This document shows positions 31,424 through 44,498 of a stretch of DNA of 64,000 bases, one piece after another. Position numbers and translations under genes: made by a program. The stretch is taken from contig CACLSR010000003.1 in the NCBI GenBank assembly GCA_902609685.1, positions 1 to 64,000 of the forward strand, in the 5' to 3' direction. How positions within the stretch are numbered: the first letter of the stretch is position 1; each line of letters begins with the position of its first letter. The notes under the pieces are model-generated. The model was not told the DNA's origin, did no database searches, and saw only the letters and a list, made by a program, of their open reading frames with translations. The stretch is from an uncultured Pelagibacteraceae bacterium. Lineage in GTDB: Bacteria > Pseudomonadota > Alphaproteobacteria > Pelagibacterales > Pelagibacteraceae.

Positions 31424-32506
31424 ATGTCATTTAATACTTTTGGAAAGGTTTTTCGTTTCACTACATGGGGAGAATCTCATGGTCCTGCAATTGGTTGTAT
31501 AATAGATGGTTGTCCACCACTAATAAACCTCAATGAACGAGATATTCAGATAGAACTCAACAAAAGAAAACCTGGTCAATCTAAATTTACTACTCAAAGA
31601 AAAGAGAGTGATAAAGTAGAGATTCTTTCAGGAGTCTTTGAGGGTAAAACAACTGGAACTCCAATCTCTTTAATAATTTATAACGAGGATATGCGCTCAA
31701 AAGATTATAATGATATTAAGGATAAATTCAGACCAGGTCATGCTGATTTTACTTACTTTAAAAAGTATGGAATTAGAGATTATAGAGGTGGTGGAAGGTC
31801 TTCAGCGAGAGAGACTGCTTCTAGAGTTGCAGCAGGAGCTGTAGCAAAAAAAGTTTTAGAAAAAAAATTAGGTAAAAAATTTAAAATTTCTGGTGCAGTT
31901 ACACAACTTGGAATTCTTGGATGTGATACAAACAAGTGGGATGATAAGATAATTTATAAAAACCCGTTTTTTTGTCCTGATAAATCAATGCTTAAAATAT
32001 GGGAAAAATATCTTTTAAGTATTAGAAAGGCAGGTTCATCCTGTGGTGCTATAATTGAAATTAGAGCTAATGGTATTCCCGCAGGATTGGGAGCACCGAT
32101 TTACTCAAAACTAGACTCTGATATTGCATCTGCAATGATGAGTATTAATGCTGTAAAAGGAGTTAATATTGGATCTGGAATGAATTCTGCTCAATTGTCT
32201 GGAGAAGAAAATTCAGATGAAATTTCAAAATCAAAAAATAAATTAAAGTTTAACTCAAATAATGCAGGTGGAATTCTTGGTGGTATCTCTTCTGGTCAAC
32301 AAATAATTGTTTCATTTGCTGTAAAACCCACATCATCAATTTTAAAGAGCAGAAAAACAATTAATAAATTTGGAAAAAATACTAGCATATCTGTTAAGGG
32401 AAGACATGATCCGTGTGTTGGAATAAGAGCAGTTCCAGTGGGTGAGGCTATGCTATCATGCGTTTTACTTGATCATTATTTATTGAATCAAGCTCAATGT
32501 GGATAA
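31424..32506 (+). CDS. aroC: Chorismate synthase
   Basis: Last step of the shikimate pathway: EPSP to chorismate with reduced FMN. The 360-residue protein carries all three family signatures: [17 protein letters not shown] near 17, [19 protein letters not shown] near 125, and [17 protein letters not shown] near 330. Length is typical. It stands alone on the plus strand between pdxH and the convergent dxs, whose stop lies 5 nt beyond its own. Confidence 0.97.
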   Translation: MSFNTFGKVFRFTTWGESHGPAIGCIIDGCPPLINLNERDIQIELNKRKPGQSKFTTQRKESDKVEILSGVFEGKTTGTPISLIIYNEDMRSKDYNDIKDKFRPGHADFTYFKKYGIRDYRGGGRSSARETASRVAAGAVAKKVLEKKLGKKFKISGAVTQLGILGCDTNKWDDKIIYKNPFFCPDKSMLKIWEKYLLSIRKAGSSCGAIIEIRANGIPAGLGAPIYSKLDSDIASAMMSINAVKGVNIGSGMNSAQLSGEENSDEISKSKNKLKFNSNNAGGILGGISSGQQIIVSFAVKPTSSILKSRKTINKFGKNTSISVKGRHDPCVGIRAVPVGEAMLSCVLLDHYLLNQAQCG

Positions 32507-32511
32507 TTACT

Positions 32512-34425
32512 TTATTTTTGTTTTTGTAAGATAATATTTGAATTTAATACATCTAAAATTTGTTCTTCAATAGAAATGCTATCTAAATTTGCGAGTTTAT
32601 ACATGTTTTCAGGTTTGTCTTGATCAATAAAAATATCTGGAAGTTTCATTGATCTAAATTTTAAATTTGAGTCCATTAGTCCCTTTTTTGTTAAAAAATC
32701 AATCACATGAGAACCGAACCCACCAATTGACCCCTCCTCAATAGTTACAATTGCCTCGTGTGTTGTTGCTAATTGCCATATCAAATTTTCATCCAACGGC
32801 TTGGCAAATCTTGCATCCACTATTGTAATATTAACACCTTTTTTTTTTAAATTTTCTGATGCCCTTAAACTTTCACTTAATCTTGCACCAAAGTTTATTA
32901 AAGCTAACTTTTTTCCATCTTGAATAATTCTTGATTTACCAATCTCTATCTTTTCATTAATTGATGGCAATATTGATCCAATACCACTCCCTCTTGGATA
33001 TCTGAATGCACAGGGTCTATCATTAATTTCTGTAGAAGTATTAATCATTCTTACCAACTCGGCCTCATCACTTGCAGCCATTACAATAAAATTTGGTAGT
33101 GTTGCTAAATAAGTCGTATCAAAACTACCTGCATGTGTAGGTCCGTCAGCTCCAACTAATCCCGCTCTATCTATTGCAAATCTTACAGGTAAACTCTGTA
33201 TTGCAACATCATGAACGACTTGATCATATGCTCTTTGAAGAAATGTTGAATAAATTGCTGCATAAGGTTTATAATTCTCAGTCGCTAAGCCGGCTGCAAA
33301 AGTAACAGCGTGTTGTTCAGCAATACCAACATCATAAGTTCTATCTGGAAATTCTTTTCTAAAATTGTTTAATCCAGTTCCATCTGGCATTGCTGCTGTT
33401 ATTGCAACAATTTTACTATCTTTTTTTGCGTGTTGTATCAGAGTATCAGCAAAAACTTTGGTGTATGACGGTATTTTACTAGAACTTTTTTCCTGTTCCC
33501 CAGTCTCTACATTAAATTTGGATACACCATGATAATGATCTTTTGCTTCTTCAGCAAAAGAATAGCCTTTTCCTTTTTTTGTTTTTATATGGATTAATAT
33601 TGGACCTTGGTGTTTTGAGTCCCTTGCATTTCTTAAAATTGGAATCAATGAAGAAAGATCATGGCCATCGATAGGACCAATATAATAGAAACCTAATGAG
33701 CTAAATAAAGTTCCACCAGTTACAGCTGATCTTAATAAATCTTCAGCTTTGCCAGCTTTTGCACTAAATCTTTTTGAAAATGCTGATGTAATCAATTTTA
33801 TAGTTTCTCTTAAACTAAAATATATTTTACCAGAAAAAATTTTAGCTAAATATGTTCCCATTGCTCCAACAGGCCTTGCAATTGACATGTCGTTATCATT
33901 TAATATCACAATCATTTTGGTCTTTGAACCACCCGCATTATTCATGGCTTCATAAGCCATACCTGCACTTATTGCACCATCACCAATCACTGCTATAACA
34001 TTCTCTGATTTTTTTGATAATTTATTTGCTTCTGCAATTCCCAAAGCTGATGAAATTGAGGTAGAACTATGCGCAGCTCCGAAAGGATCATATTCACTTT
34101 CTAAACGCTTAGTAAATCCTGAGAGACCCCCTCCTTGCCGAAGTGTTCTTATTTTATCTTTTCTTCCCGTTAAAATTTTATGTGGATAACATTGGTGTCC
34201 TACATCCCAAATTAATTTATCACTTGGTGTGTTAAAAATATAATGTAATGCTACGCTTAATTCTACTACACCTAAACTAGCACCCAAATGTCCTCCAGTA
34301 ACTGATACTGCATCGATCATTTCCTCTCTTAATTCATCAGCAACCTTTTGCAGTTTTGTTTCAGGAACTTTTTTTAAGTCTGATGGAAAATTAATCTGAT
34401 CTAAAAATTCGTAATTTTTTTTCAT
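32512..34425 (-). CDS. dxs: 1-deoxy-D-xylulose-5-phosphate synthase
   Basis: First enzyme of the MEP isoprenoid pathway and source of DXP for thiamine thiazole and PLP routes. The 637-residue TPP protein has [14 protein letters not shown], the [21 protein letters not shown]-binding motif near 148, and the C-terminal [18 protein letters not shown]. It overlaps the ispA stop by 4 nt (ATGA type), giving the unit xseB-ispA-dxs seen in many proteobacteria. Confidence 0.97.
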   Translation of the reverse strand: MKKNYEFLDQINFPSDLKKVPETKLQKVADELREEMIDAVSVTGGHLGASLGVVELSVALHYIFNTPSDKLIWDVGHQCYPHKILTGRKDKIRTLRQGGGLSGFTKRLESEYDPFGAAHSSTSISSALGIAEANKLSKKSENVIAVIGDGAISAGMAYEAMNNAGGSKTKMIVILNDNDMSIARPVGAMGTYLAKIFSGKIYFSLRETIKLITSAFSKRFSAKAGKAEDLLRSAVTGGTLFSSLGFYYIGPIDGHDLSSLIPILRNARDSKHQGPILIHIKTKKGKGYSFAEEAKDHYHGVSKFNVETGEQEKSSSKIPSYTKVFADTLIQHAKKDSKIVAITAAMPDGTGLNNFRKEFPDRTYDVGIAEQHAVTFAAGLATENYKPYAAIYSTFLQRAYDQVVHDVAIQSLPVRFAIDRAGLVGADGPTHAGSFDTTYLATLPNFIVMAASDEAELVRMINTSTEINDRPCAFRYPRGSGIGSILPSINEKIEIGKSRIIQDGKKLALINFGARLSESLRASENLKKKGVNITIVDARFAKPLDENLIWQLATTHEAIVTIEEGSIGGFGSHVIDFLTKKGLMDSNLKFRSMKLPDIFIDQDKPENMYKLANLDSISIEEQILDVLNSNIILQKQK

Positions 34426-35294
34426 TTATTTCTATTTAAAATATAATTTAGGGTTTCGGTTAAATTCTTAGATTTTGGTCCATACTTTTTTAACTTAGTA
34501 TTTATTTTTAAAATTAGTTTATTCGCATATTTAATAGTATTTTTGTCTCCCAGTAAACTAATAAGAGTTGCTTTACCTTTTTTCTTATCTTTTCCAGTTT
34601 TTTTTCCTGCAGCAGAAAGACTTCCATTATAATCAATTAAATCGTCAGCAACTTGAAATAGTAATCCTATATCAGCTCCAATATTTTCAAATTTTTGGAT
34701 ATCTTTTTTACTTTTGTTCTTTAAAATTAATGGAGCTACACAACAAAAACTAAACAGTTTTCCAGTTTTTTTTATTTCCATTTCAATTATTTTTTTTTCT
34801 GAAATTTTCTTATGTTCATAACTAAGATCTAAATATTGACCACCAGCAATCCCGAGATGTCCAGAACTCTCAGAAATTTTATTAATTAATCTAATTTTTG
34901 TTTTTTCATTGACATTCAAATCTTTGTGACTCAAAATTTCGAATGCCATAGTTAAGAGTGAGTTTCCAGCAAGAACAGCTGTAGACTCTCCAAATTTGAT
35001 ATGAGTAGAAGGCTTACCTCGTCTTATTAAATCATTATCCATACATGGTAAATCGTCATGAATAAGTGAATAAGCATGAATACATTCAACAGCAGCACCA
35101 ATAATTAGTAAGGTTTTATAATTTAAGTTAAATATTGAACCAACATCAACTAGTATTTTTGATCTAATTTTTTTACCACCCGAAAATAATCCATATTGCA
35201 TTGGGACAATCAGTTCTGATTTTTTTTGCTTTTTAATAAATCTTTTTAAAAAAATATTTGTGTCTTTAGCAATTTTATTTAGTTTTTTTTGCAT
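34422..35294 (-). CDS. ispA: Geranyl/farnesyl diphosphate synthase
   Basis: A 290-residue short-chain prenyl synthase. The first motif DDLPCMD at 80-86 has the two-residue insertion of type II bacterial FPP synthases, and the second reads [18 protein letters not shown] near 39 and the C-terminal [12 protein letters not shown] agree. Product is probably FPP, feeding the long-chain synthase at 29754. It overlaps xseB by 20 nt. Confidence 0.93.
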   Translation of the reverse strand: MQKKLNKIAKDTNIFLKRFIKKQKKSELIVPMQYGLFSGGKKIRSKILVDVGSIFNLNYKTLLIIGAAVECIHAYSLIHDDLPCMDNDLIRRGKPSTHIKFGESTAVLAGNSLLTMAFEILSHKDLNVNEKTKIRLINKISESSGHLGIAGGQYLDLSYEHKKISEKKIIEMEIKKTGKLFSFCCVAPLILKNKSKKDIQKFENIGADIGLLFQVADDLIDYNGSLSAAGKKTGKDKKKGKATLISLLGDKNTIKYANKLILKINTKLKKYGPKSKNLTETLNYILNRNK

Positions 35295-35529
35295 TATTTT
35301 TTGAGGTTATCTTAGATATATTATCTTTAGTTGTTGTATTAATATCAGTAACTTTTTTTTTAAATTTTTTCTCGATAATATTGTTAAGTTTTATCAAATT
35401 TTGATATTTTTCAATTGAATTTTGTAAATCTTTTTGACTTTCTAAATCCTCAATTATTTTATTAGCTTCGAGAGTTAATTCCTCCAGAGACGAAGACTCA
35501 TAATCATTTGGTAAATCTTTATCTTTCAT
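35275..35529 (-). CDS. xseB: Exodeoxyribonuclease VII small subunit
   Basis: An 84-residue protein with the XseB helix pair: SSLEELTLEANKIIEDLES, then a second helix with SIEKYQNLIKLNNIIEKKF. Residues 62-84 form a basic, low-complexity tail. The small subunit joins XseA (not in the window) to digest single-stranded DNA. The location ahead of ispA-dxs is the classic one. Only 20 bp lies between its ATG and that of the divergent Sua5-type gene. Confidence 0.85.
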   Translation of the reverse strand: MKDKDLPNDYESSSLEELTLEANKIIEDLESQKDLQNSIEKYQNLIKLNNIIEKKFKKKVTDINTTTKDNISKITSKNNAKKTK

Positions 35530-35549
35530 ATAATACTTTCAGATAATAC

Positions 35550-36497
35550 ATGAAAATTAATCTTGCAAATATTAAAAAAGCAAAAAAACTTCTATATAAA
35601 AGGGAGTGTATTGCTATACCTACAGAAACAGTTTATGGTTTGGCGGGTAATGCCTACTCAGATCAAGCCTGTCAAAAAATATATAAACTTAAAAAAAGAC
35701 CAAAAAATAACCCTCTAATAGTTCATTATCTGAATATTCAAAGGTTGAAAAAAGATTGTCATTTAAACAATGACTTTATTAAACTATATAAAAAATTTTG
35801 TCCTGGTCCTTTAACTTTTATACTTAATCTTAAAAAATCAACAAAAATTTCAAAAATAATTACTAACAAAAAAAATACATTGGCAGTAAGATTTCCGCAA
35901 CATTCAGTCACGAGAAGATTACTAAAAATTTTAGAATTTCCTTTGGCAGCTCCAAGTGCTAATCCCTCATCTAGGGTTAGTGCTGTTACATCTAATCATG
36001 TAAAAGAAGATTTTGGAAAAAAAATTAAATACATACTTGAGGGCGGAAAATCATCTATTGGAGTAGAATCAACAATTATTGACCTTAGAGAGAAACCTAA
36101 AATCTTAAGATTGGGAGGCTTAAATGTTTCAACTATTCAAAAAATACTAGGAAAAAAAATAACAATAAATAACAAACCTTCAAAAATCGTTTCACCAGGT
36201 CAACTTAAGGTTCATTATTCACCAGGTTTGCCCATCAGACTTAATGCAAAAAATATTCGTCAAGATGAAGCATACTTGTTGATTAGAAAAAAAAAAGTTA
36301 GTAAACCAAATTATTATTTTTTGTCACAAAAAGGAAATCTAAAAGAAGCTGCAAAAAATTTATATTCTACTTTAAGAAAAATTAAAAAAAAGAAATACAG
36401 CTCGATTGCAGTATGTAAAATTCCTGATAGAGGATATGGTAAAACAATTAATGATAGGTTATTAAGAGCATCAAGATTCAATGAAAAAACCACTTGA
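35550..36497 (+). CDS. tsaC: L-threonylcarbamoyladenylate synthase (Sua5-type)
   Basis: Makes the TC-AMP intermediate for t6A37 of ANN-decoding tRNAs. The 315-residue protein has the YrdC domain (about 5-185: IPTETVYGLAGNA, KKRPKNNPLIVHY, PLAAPSANPSSRVSAV, GGKSSIGVESTIIDL) and a shorter Sua5 C-terminal domain beginning at SPGQLKVHYSPGLPI. The two-domain build argues for Sua5 rather than single-domain TsaC. The last 17 nt overlap the ABC ATPase start. Confidence 0.93.
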   Translation: MKINLANIKKAKKLLYKRECIAIPTETVYGLAGNAYSDQACQKIYKLKKRPKNNPLIVHYLNIQRLKKDCHLNNDFIKLYKKFCPGPLTFILNLKKSTKISKIITNKKNTLAVRFPQHSVTRRLLKILEFPLAAPSANPSSRVSAVTSNHVKEDFGKKIKYILEGGKSSIGVESTIIDLREKPKILRLGGLNVSTIQKILGKKITINNKPSKIVSPGQLKVHYSPGLPIRLNAKNIRQDEAYLLIRKKKVSKPNYYFLSQKGNLKEAAKNLYSTLRKIKKKKYSSIAVCKIPDRGYGKTINDRLLRASRFNEKTT

Positions 36498-37209
36498 AGT
36501 TATAGGATTATCAAAAACATATAATACAAAAGAAGCAGTAAAAGACGTTTCTTTTAAAGTAAATCAAAATGAAATTATTGGTATACTTGGTCCTAATGGT
36601 TGTGGAAAAACTACTACAATTGGAATGATTTTAGGTTTATTAAAACCATCAAAAGGAAAAGTTTTAATAAATGGTATCGAAATTGAAAACCAACGTGTAG
36701 ATTTACTAAATCAATTAAATTTTATATCACCTTATATAGAGTTGCCTAAAAAATTGACAGTTAGACAAAATTTAGAAGTTTATGGGAGGCTTTATGATGT
36801 GAGCAAACGTAAGGCAAAAATTGAATATCTGTGTGAAAAATTAAGACTCTACGAATTTATAGATAAATTAACTGGGGAGTTGTCATCTGGTCAAAAAAAT
36901 AGGGTTAGTCTTGCAAAATCAATAATTAATAATCCAAAAGTTTTACTTCTTGATGAACCTACAGCATCACTTGATCCTGAAACAGGTGATTTCGTTAGAA
37001 GTTTTTTAGAGGAATATCAACAGGAAAATAAAACATCTATTCTATTAGCATCACACAATATGGCAGAGGTAGAGAGACTATGTTCTTCAGTTTTTATGAT
37101 GAATAAAGGATCGATTATTGATGAGGGAAGTCCAGAGGAATTAATTAAAAAACATGGAAGAAAAAATATGGAAGAAGTTTTTTTAAAACTTACAAGGGAA
37201 AAAGTATGA
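36481..37209 (+). CDS. ABC transporter ATP-binding protein (ABC-2 exporter type)
   Basis: A 242-residue ATPase: Walker A GPNGCGKTT near 36, signature motif written LSSGQKNR, Walker B VLLLDEPTASLD, and H-loop ASHN. The family resembles NatA/YadG-type exporters (drug, polysaccharide or sodium). It overlaps the permease gene by 4 nt, giving a two-gene exporter. The substrate is unknown; no binding protein gene is nearby, in keeping with export. Confidence 0.92.
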   Translation: MKKPLEVIGLSKTYNTKEAVKDVSFKVNQNEIIGILGPNGCGKTTTIGMILGLLKPSKGKVLINGIEIENQRVDLLNQLNFISPYIELPKKLTVRQNLEVYGRLYDVSKRKAKIEYLCEKLRLYEFIDKLTGELSSGQKNRVSLAKSIINNPKVLLLDEPTASLDPETGDFVRSFLEEYQQENKTSILLASHNMAEVERLCSSVFMMNKGSIIDEGSPEELIKKHGRKNMEEVFLKLTREKV

Positions 37210-37997
37210 ATTTTAATAAAATGTATGGTCTTTTCCTTAGACATTTTTATTTAATTAAAAGTTCTTTACCAAGAATTTTGGATTTAATTTATTGGCCAAC
37301 AATTCAAATAATTTTGTGGGGTTTTATCTCAAAGTTCTTTTCAATACATAGTGACTACTATAGCAATACTTTGGGAGTAATTTTAACGTGTGCAATACTT
37401 TACGATATTCTTTTTAGATCAAGCATTAGTTTTAACATGCTTTTTTTAGAAGAAATCTGGAGTAGAAATTTCACAAATTTGTTTATTGCTCCCCTTAAGC
37501 TTAAAGAAATTATTGTTTCATTAATTTTTACTGCTTTGATAAGGACTTTAATAGGATTGGTTCCTGCAATAATGCTAACCTCTCCTCTATTTGGTGTATC
37601 AATTTTAAAATTGGGATTACCACTTTTATTCCTATTTCTAAGTTTATATCTTTTTGGAATAACACTTGGATTGTTTGTGAGTTCGGGTCTAATTAGATTT
37701 GGTCCATCTTTTGAAAATATTGCATGGTCATCCCTATTTTTGCTAGCTCCTTTGGGATGCATATATTATCCAATAGAAATTCTACCAGAATTATTTCAAT
37801 TCATAGCAAAAGGTTTACCACTTGTTTATATTTTTGATGAGACTAGAAACATACTTCTTAATGGGTCAATTGATTATACAAATTTGAAACAAGCATATTT
37901 ATTAAACCTGATCTATTTAATCATTGGAATACTTCTATTTTATTTATCTTTTTTGAGAGCTCGAATTAAAGGAACATTAATTAATATGGGTGAATAA
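37206..37997 (+). CDS. ABC-2 type transporter permease
   Basis: A 263-residue membrane protein with about six spans, partner of the preceding ATPase. The N-terminal cytoplasmic segment and SSLPRILDLIYWPTIQIILWGF are typical of the ABC-2 family, as is the C-terminal pattern LFLLAPLGCIYYPIEILPE before the last spans. Two ATPases and two copies of this chain would form the exporter. The convergent tRNA-Arg gene begins 2 nt after its stop. Confidence 0.88.
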   Translation: MNFNKMYGLFLRHFYLIKSSLPRILDLIYWPTIQIILWGFISKFFSIHSDYYSNTLGVILTCAILYDILFRSSISFNMLFLEEIWSRNFTNLFIAPLKLKEIIVSLIFTALIRTLIGLVPAIMLTSPLFGVSILKLGLPLLFLFLSLYLFGITLGLFVSSGLIRFGPSFENIAWSSLFLLAPLGCIYYPIEILPELFQFIAKGLPLVYIFDETRNILLNGSIDYTNLKQAYLLNLIYLIIGILLFYLSFLRARIKGTLINMGE

Positions 37998-37998
37998 T

Positions 37999-38075
37999 TG
38001 GTGCGCCTGCTAGGAGTCGAACCCAGAACCTCCTGATCCGAAGTCAGGCGCTCTATCCAGTTGAGCTACAAGCGC
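37999..38075 (-). tRNA. tRNA-Arg (anticodon TCG)
   Basis: A 77-nt cloverleaf on the minus strand starting GCGCTTGTAGCTCAACTGGA. The acceptor stem GCGCTTG pairs with CAGGCGC (one G-U), the anticodon stem is CCTGA/TCAGG around CTTCGGA with anticodon TCG at 38039-38041, and the T arm is CTGGG-TTCGACT-CCTAG with imperfect pairing. CCA is encoded at 37999-38001. It reads CGA and, through wobble, other CGN codons. Confidence 0.95.
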
Positions 38076-38098
38076 ATTTAATAGTAATATATCATTTT

Positions 38099-39079
38099 AT
38101 GAAAAAAAAAATAAATTTGATTGTAAAAGAAAGTAATAAAAATATGCGTATAGATGTTTTTATTAATAGTAAGGAAAATGAGATAAGTAGAACTAGAATA
38201 AAAAACTTAATTTTGAGTAAGAAGCTTAAGATTAATAATAAAGTTATTTCAGATCCTGCCAAAAAGGTTTTAAAAGACGATGCTATAGAATTAATAATTC
38301 CAGAGCCTAAAAAAGCTTCTCTGAAACCATTTAAATTTAAATTAGATATTGTTCATGAGGACAAAGATATAATAGTACTAAATAAACCAGCAGGTATCGT
38401 AATGCATCCAGGTGCTGGAAATTTTGACAATACAATTGTAAATGCATTAGTGGATTACGATAAAGACTCTCTTTCGAATATTGGTGATGAACTTAGACCA
38501 GGAATAGTACATAGGATAGATAAAAATACATCAGGTTTGGTAGTCATAGCAAAAAATAATTTATCACATGAAAACTTATCTAATCAGTTTAATAAACACT
38601 CTATAATAAGAGTTTATCAATTATTAATATGGGGAAAAGTTAGACCTTCTAGGGGAAAAATTGAAACTTTAATAACACGAAGTTCAAAGAATAGACAAAT
38701 GATGGAAGTTAGTCGGACTAAAGGAAAAAAAGCGATTACCAATTATAGAACTATTGAAATTTTTGAAAATAAACACACACCAACTTTAAGTTTAGTAGAA
38801 TGCAAACTTGAAACGGGTAGAACCCATCAAATTAGAGTTCACATGAATTTTTTAGGAAATAGTATTGTTGGTGATGATAAATATAAAAAAAAGTTTAAGA
38901 AAATTAAAAACATTAATCCATTGATAGAGCAAAATTTAAATAGTCTTAATAGACAATTTCTCCATGCTAAGACTCTAGGCTTCAAGCACCCCACGAAAAG
39001 CAAAGAAATGGTTTTCAACTCAAATTTACCTTTAGAACTTGAGAATATTTTAAAAATACTAAGAAATACTAATAAATAA
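38099..39079 (+). CDS. rluD: RluA-family 23S rRNA pseudouridine synthase (RluD-like)
   Basis: A 326-residue enzyme with an N-terminal S4 RNA-binding domain (about 15-75: RIDVFI and SRTRIKNLILSKKLKINNK), then the catalytic domain with LNKPAGIVMHPG near 94 and the active Asp141 in HRIDKNTSGL. The C-terminal part has TGRTHQIRVHMNFLGNSIVGD. The S4 plus RluA layout fits RluD, which modifies helix 69 of 23S rRNA; RluC is an alternative. The following rpoH is a common neighbour. Confidence 0.88.
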   Translation: MKKKINLIVKESNKNMRIDVFINSKENEISRTRIKNLILSKKLKINNKVISDPAKKVLKDDAIELIIPEPKKASLKPFKFKLDIVHEDKDIIVLNKPAGIVMHPGAGNFDNTIVNALVDYDKDSLSNIGDELRPGIVHRIDKNTSGLVVIAKNNLSHENLSNQFNKHSIIRVYQLLIWGKVRPSRGKIETLITRSSKNRQMMEVSRTKGKKAITNYRTIEIFENKHTPTLSLVECKLETGRTHQIRVHMNFLGNSIVGDDKYKKKFKKIKNINPLIEQNLNSLNRQFLHAKTLGFKHPTKSKEMVFNSNLPLELENILKILRNTNK

Positions 39080-39119
39080 ATCATTGAAAAATATAAATAA
39101 TTAATTAGATAAACTCATT

Positions 39120-42114
<2,995 letters not shown>

Positions 42115-42115
42115 T

Positions 42116-43441
42116 TTATTTAAATTCTCTTGAAATCATATTTATACATTCTTTAAGCAAAATTTTATTTTCACTTTCACCCATTATTCTTATCTTTGGT
42201 TCAGTACCTGATTTTCTTACAAGAATTCGACCTTGATTTTTGATTAATTTTTTTGCAATTTTAATGGATCTTTTAATAGAGTGATTTTTAAGTATTTTAT
42301 CATCTTTTATTTCTATATTTTCTAAAATTTGTGGAATTTTTTTAAAGACATTAAAAAATTCACTGGCTTTAGTTTTTCTATCCATTGATTTGATAATCTC
42401 TAAAGCAACAAGCACACCATCGCCAGTTGTTGCAAATTTTCCTAAAATAATATGGCCCGATTGCTCTCCTCCTAAATTGAATTTTTTCTTTTGCATCAAT
42501 TCTTTAACATATCTGTCCCCAACATTAGCTCTTAAAAATTTAATACCTTTTTCTTTAAAAAATTTTTCTAAACCGTAGTTTGACATTAAGGTCCCGACAA
42601 CGCCTCCTTTGAGAATTTTTCTCTTTTTCCATTGTAAAGCTAATGCAGCGATAATTTGATCACCATCAATTATAGATCCTTTTTCATCACACATTATTAT
42701 TCTGTCAGCATCTCCATCTAAAGATATACCCAAATCTGCTTTAAATTTTTTAACATTTCTTTGTAGTTTTTCTGGAAAAGTTGAACCACAATTTTTATTA
42801 ATATTAAACCCATTTGGTTTATTGCCTATAACTTTTAATTTTGCTCCAAGTGATCTGATTAATTTTGGTGCAGATTTATATCCAGCTCCATTTGCGCAGT
42901 CTAGAACTACTTTAAAATTATTTAATTTAAAGTTTCTTGATAACTTTTTTTTACAAATTTTAATATATTCATCAGTTCCAGTCTCTAGCCTTTTAACCCT
43001 TCCTAATTTTTTTGGATTTGATAAGTGTTTTTGAACTTTACTATCGATTAAATTTTCAATTTTTTTTTGAATTTTATCGGATAGTTTTAATCCATCAGGA
43101 CCGAATAACTTTAAACCATTATCATAAAATAAATTGTGTGAAGCAGTGATCATAATACCAAGATTTGCATTCATTGATTTTGTCAACATTGCAAGGCCAT
43201 TAGTCGGCAATGGACCTAGTGTATAAACGTGCATTCCTGCAGATGCTAAACCTGAAACTAGTGCAGGTTCTAATGCGTATCCCGAAAGTCTAGTATCTTT
43301 AGCAATAATTGCTGTTTGTTTCTTTTTTTTTAAATTTGTGAAATATTTTCCTGCTGCTAGTCCAAACTTAAAGAACATATCTCCATTAATGTTCCCACTA
43401 TTTACCTGCCCTCTAATTCCATCAGTACCAAAATACTTCAT
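42116..43441 (-). CDS. glmM: Phosphoglucosamine mutase
   Basis: Converts glucosamine-6-P to glucosamine-1-P for peptidoglycan and LPS precursors. The 441-residue protein begins KYFGTDGIRGQVN, has the phosphoserine loop TASHN with Ser101, the metal loop DGDADRIIM and the C-terminal phosphate-binding RKSGTEPKIRIM. The ftsH-folP-glmM order is widespread in proteobacteria. It shares one base with folP (43441). Confidence 0.96.
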   Translation of the reverse strand: MKYFGTDGIRGQVNSGNINGDMFFKFGLAAGKYFTNLKKKKQTAIIAKDTRLSGYALEPALVSGLASAGMHVYTLGPLPTNGLAMLTKSMNANLGIMITASHNLFYDNGLKLFGPDGLKLSDKIQKKIENLIDSKVQKHLSNPKKLGRVKRLETGTDEYIKICKKKLSRNFKLNNFKVVLDCANGAGYKSAPKLIRSLGAKLKVIGNKPNGFNINKNCGSTFPEKLQRNVKKFKADLGISLDGDADRIIMCDEKGSIIDGDQIIAALALQWKKRKILKGGVVGTLMSNYGLEKFFKEKGIKFLRANVGDRYVKELMQKKKFNLGGEQSGHIILGKFATTGDGVLVALEIIKSMDRKTKASEFFNVFKKIPQILENIEIKDDKILKNHSIKRSIKIAKKLIKNQGRILVRKSGTEPKIRIMGESENKILLKECINMISREFK

Positions 43442-44493
43442 TAATTATTTATTAGTGCTTTGAAAACTTTTATAGCTTGATTAATTTCGTTGACATCATG
43501 AACTCTCAACATCTGTACACCCTGTAACATTACAAAAATACTGCTACTTATTGTTCCTCCAATTCTTAAAGAGCTATCATTATTTCCAGATAAATCTTTT
43601 ATAAATCTTTTTCTAGAAATACCAAGCAGTATAGGCAAACCCAAAGAATGATAAATTGATATATTTTTAATTATCGTCATATTATGTTTCAAATTTTTTC
43701 CAAAACCTACACCGGGGTCTAAGATTATATTATTATGATAAATTCCATTTTGGCGTAAATTATTTAATTTTTCTTCAAAAAAATCGTAAATATCTAATAA
43801 TACATTTTTATATTTTGGATTTTTTTGCATTACGTCTGGATTACCAAGTGAGTGCTGGAGTACGAAAGGTATATTATACTTTTTTAAAATCTTAATTGAG
43901 TTTTTATCAAAATTAAGACCAGAAACATCATTAATTAATTTTACTCCTAGTTTAATTCCCTTTTCCATGATTTCTGCTTTTCTAGTATCTAGAGATATAA
44001 AATTTTTTTTATCAATTAATTTTAAAATATTTTTGAGTCTATTCCATTCTATTTTTGATTTAATAGCTTTAGATCCAGGTTTAGTGGACTCTGCTCCAAT
44101 ATCAACAAGGTTTGCGCCAGAATTTAAAAGAAAATTTAATTGTTTTTTGGCTGATGCATAATTAAAAAATTTTCCACCATCTGAGAAACTGTCTGGAGTA
44201 ATATTTAAAATACCCATTATTTGAGGAATATTTTGAAAATTTAAATTTTTAATATTTGTTTTTTTTTTTGTAATTAATCTTAGATCTTTTTTTACTTTTG
44301 TCTTTAAATTTAAATGTAATTTGTTCACTTCATTTAAAGAAATTAATTTTTTTGAATTTCTTGTTATTATTTCTATTTTATCAAAAGAAATTTCAGGATT
44401 ATTATGAAGTGGTAATGTTTTTTTTTTCTTAACTAATAATTTAGATTTTGCACCATAATAGAAATTACACACTCTAGTGTAATATCTAGACAT
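43441..44493 (-). CDS. folP: Dihydropteroate synthase
   Basis: Joins pABA to dihydropterin pyrophosphate in folate synthesis. The 350-residue protein has its TIM-barrel core from about residue 88 (IMGILNITPDSFSDGGKF, NLVDIGAESTKPGSK, ILDPGVGFGKN, LLGISRKRFIKDL). The first 87 residues form an extra domain opening with YYTRVCNFYYGAKSKLL and continuing through LPLHNNPEISFDKIEII, which resembles the N-terminal domain found in other alphaproteobacterial FolP proteins. It is 5 nt after ftsH. Confidence 0.93.
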   Translation of the reverse strand: MSRYYTRVCNFYYGAKSKLLVKKKKTLPLHNNPEISFDKIEIITRNSKKLISLNEVNKLHLNLKTKVKKDLRLITKKKTNIKNLNFQNIPQIMGILNITPDSFSDGGKFFNYASAKKQLNFLLNSGANLVDIGAESTKPGSKAIKSKIEWNRLKNILKLIDKKNFISLDTRKAEIMEKGIKLGVKLINDVSGLNFDKNSIKILKKYNIPFVLQHSLGNPDVMQKNPKYKNVLLDIYDFFEEKLNNLRQNGIYHNNIILDPGVGFGKNLKHNMTIIKNISIYHSLGLPILLGISRKRFIKDLSGNNDSSLRIGGTISSSIFVMLQGVQMLRVHDVNEINQAIKVFKALINN

Positions 44494-44498
44494 TCAGT

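Noticed and set aside
37400..37762. 120-residue minus-strand ORF within the ABC permease
   Set aside because: Antisense of a hydrophobic gene gives polar shadow frames; nothing recognisable.
43441..44493. FolP N-terminal extension as a new fusion
   Set aside because: The added 87 residues resemble the N-terminal domain of other alphaproteobacterial FolP proteins, so it is lineage-typical.
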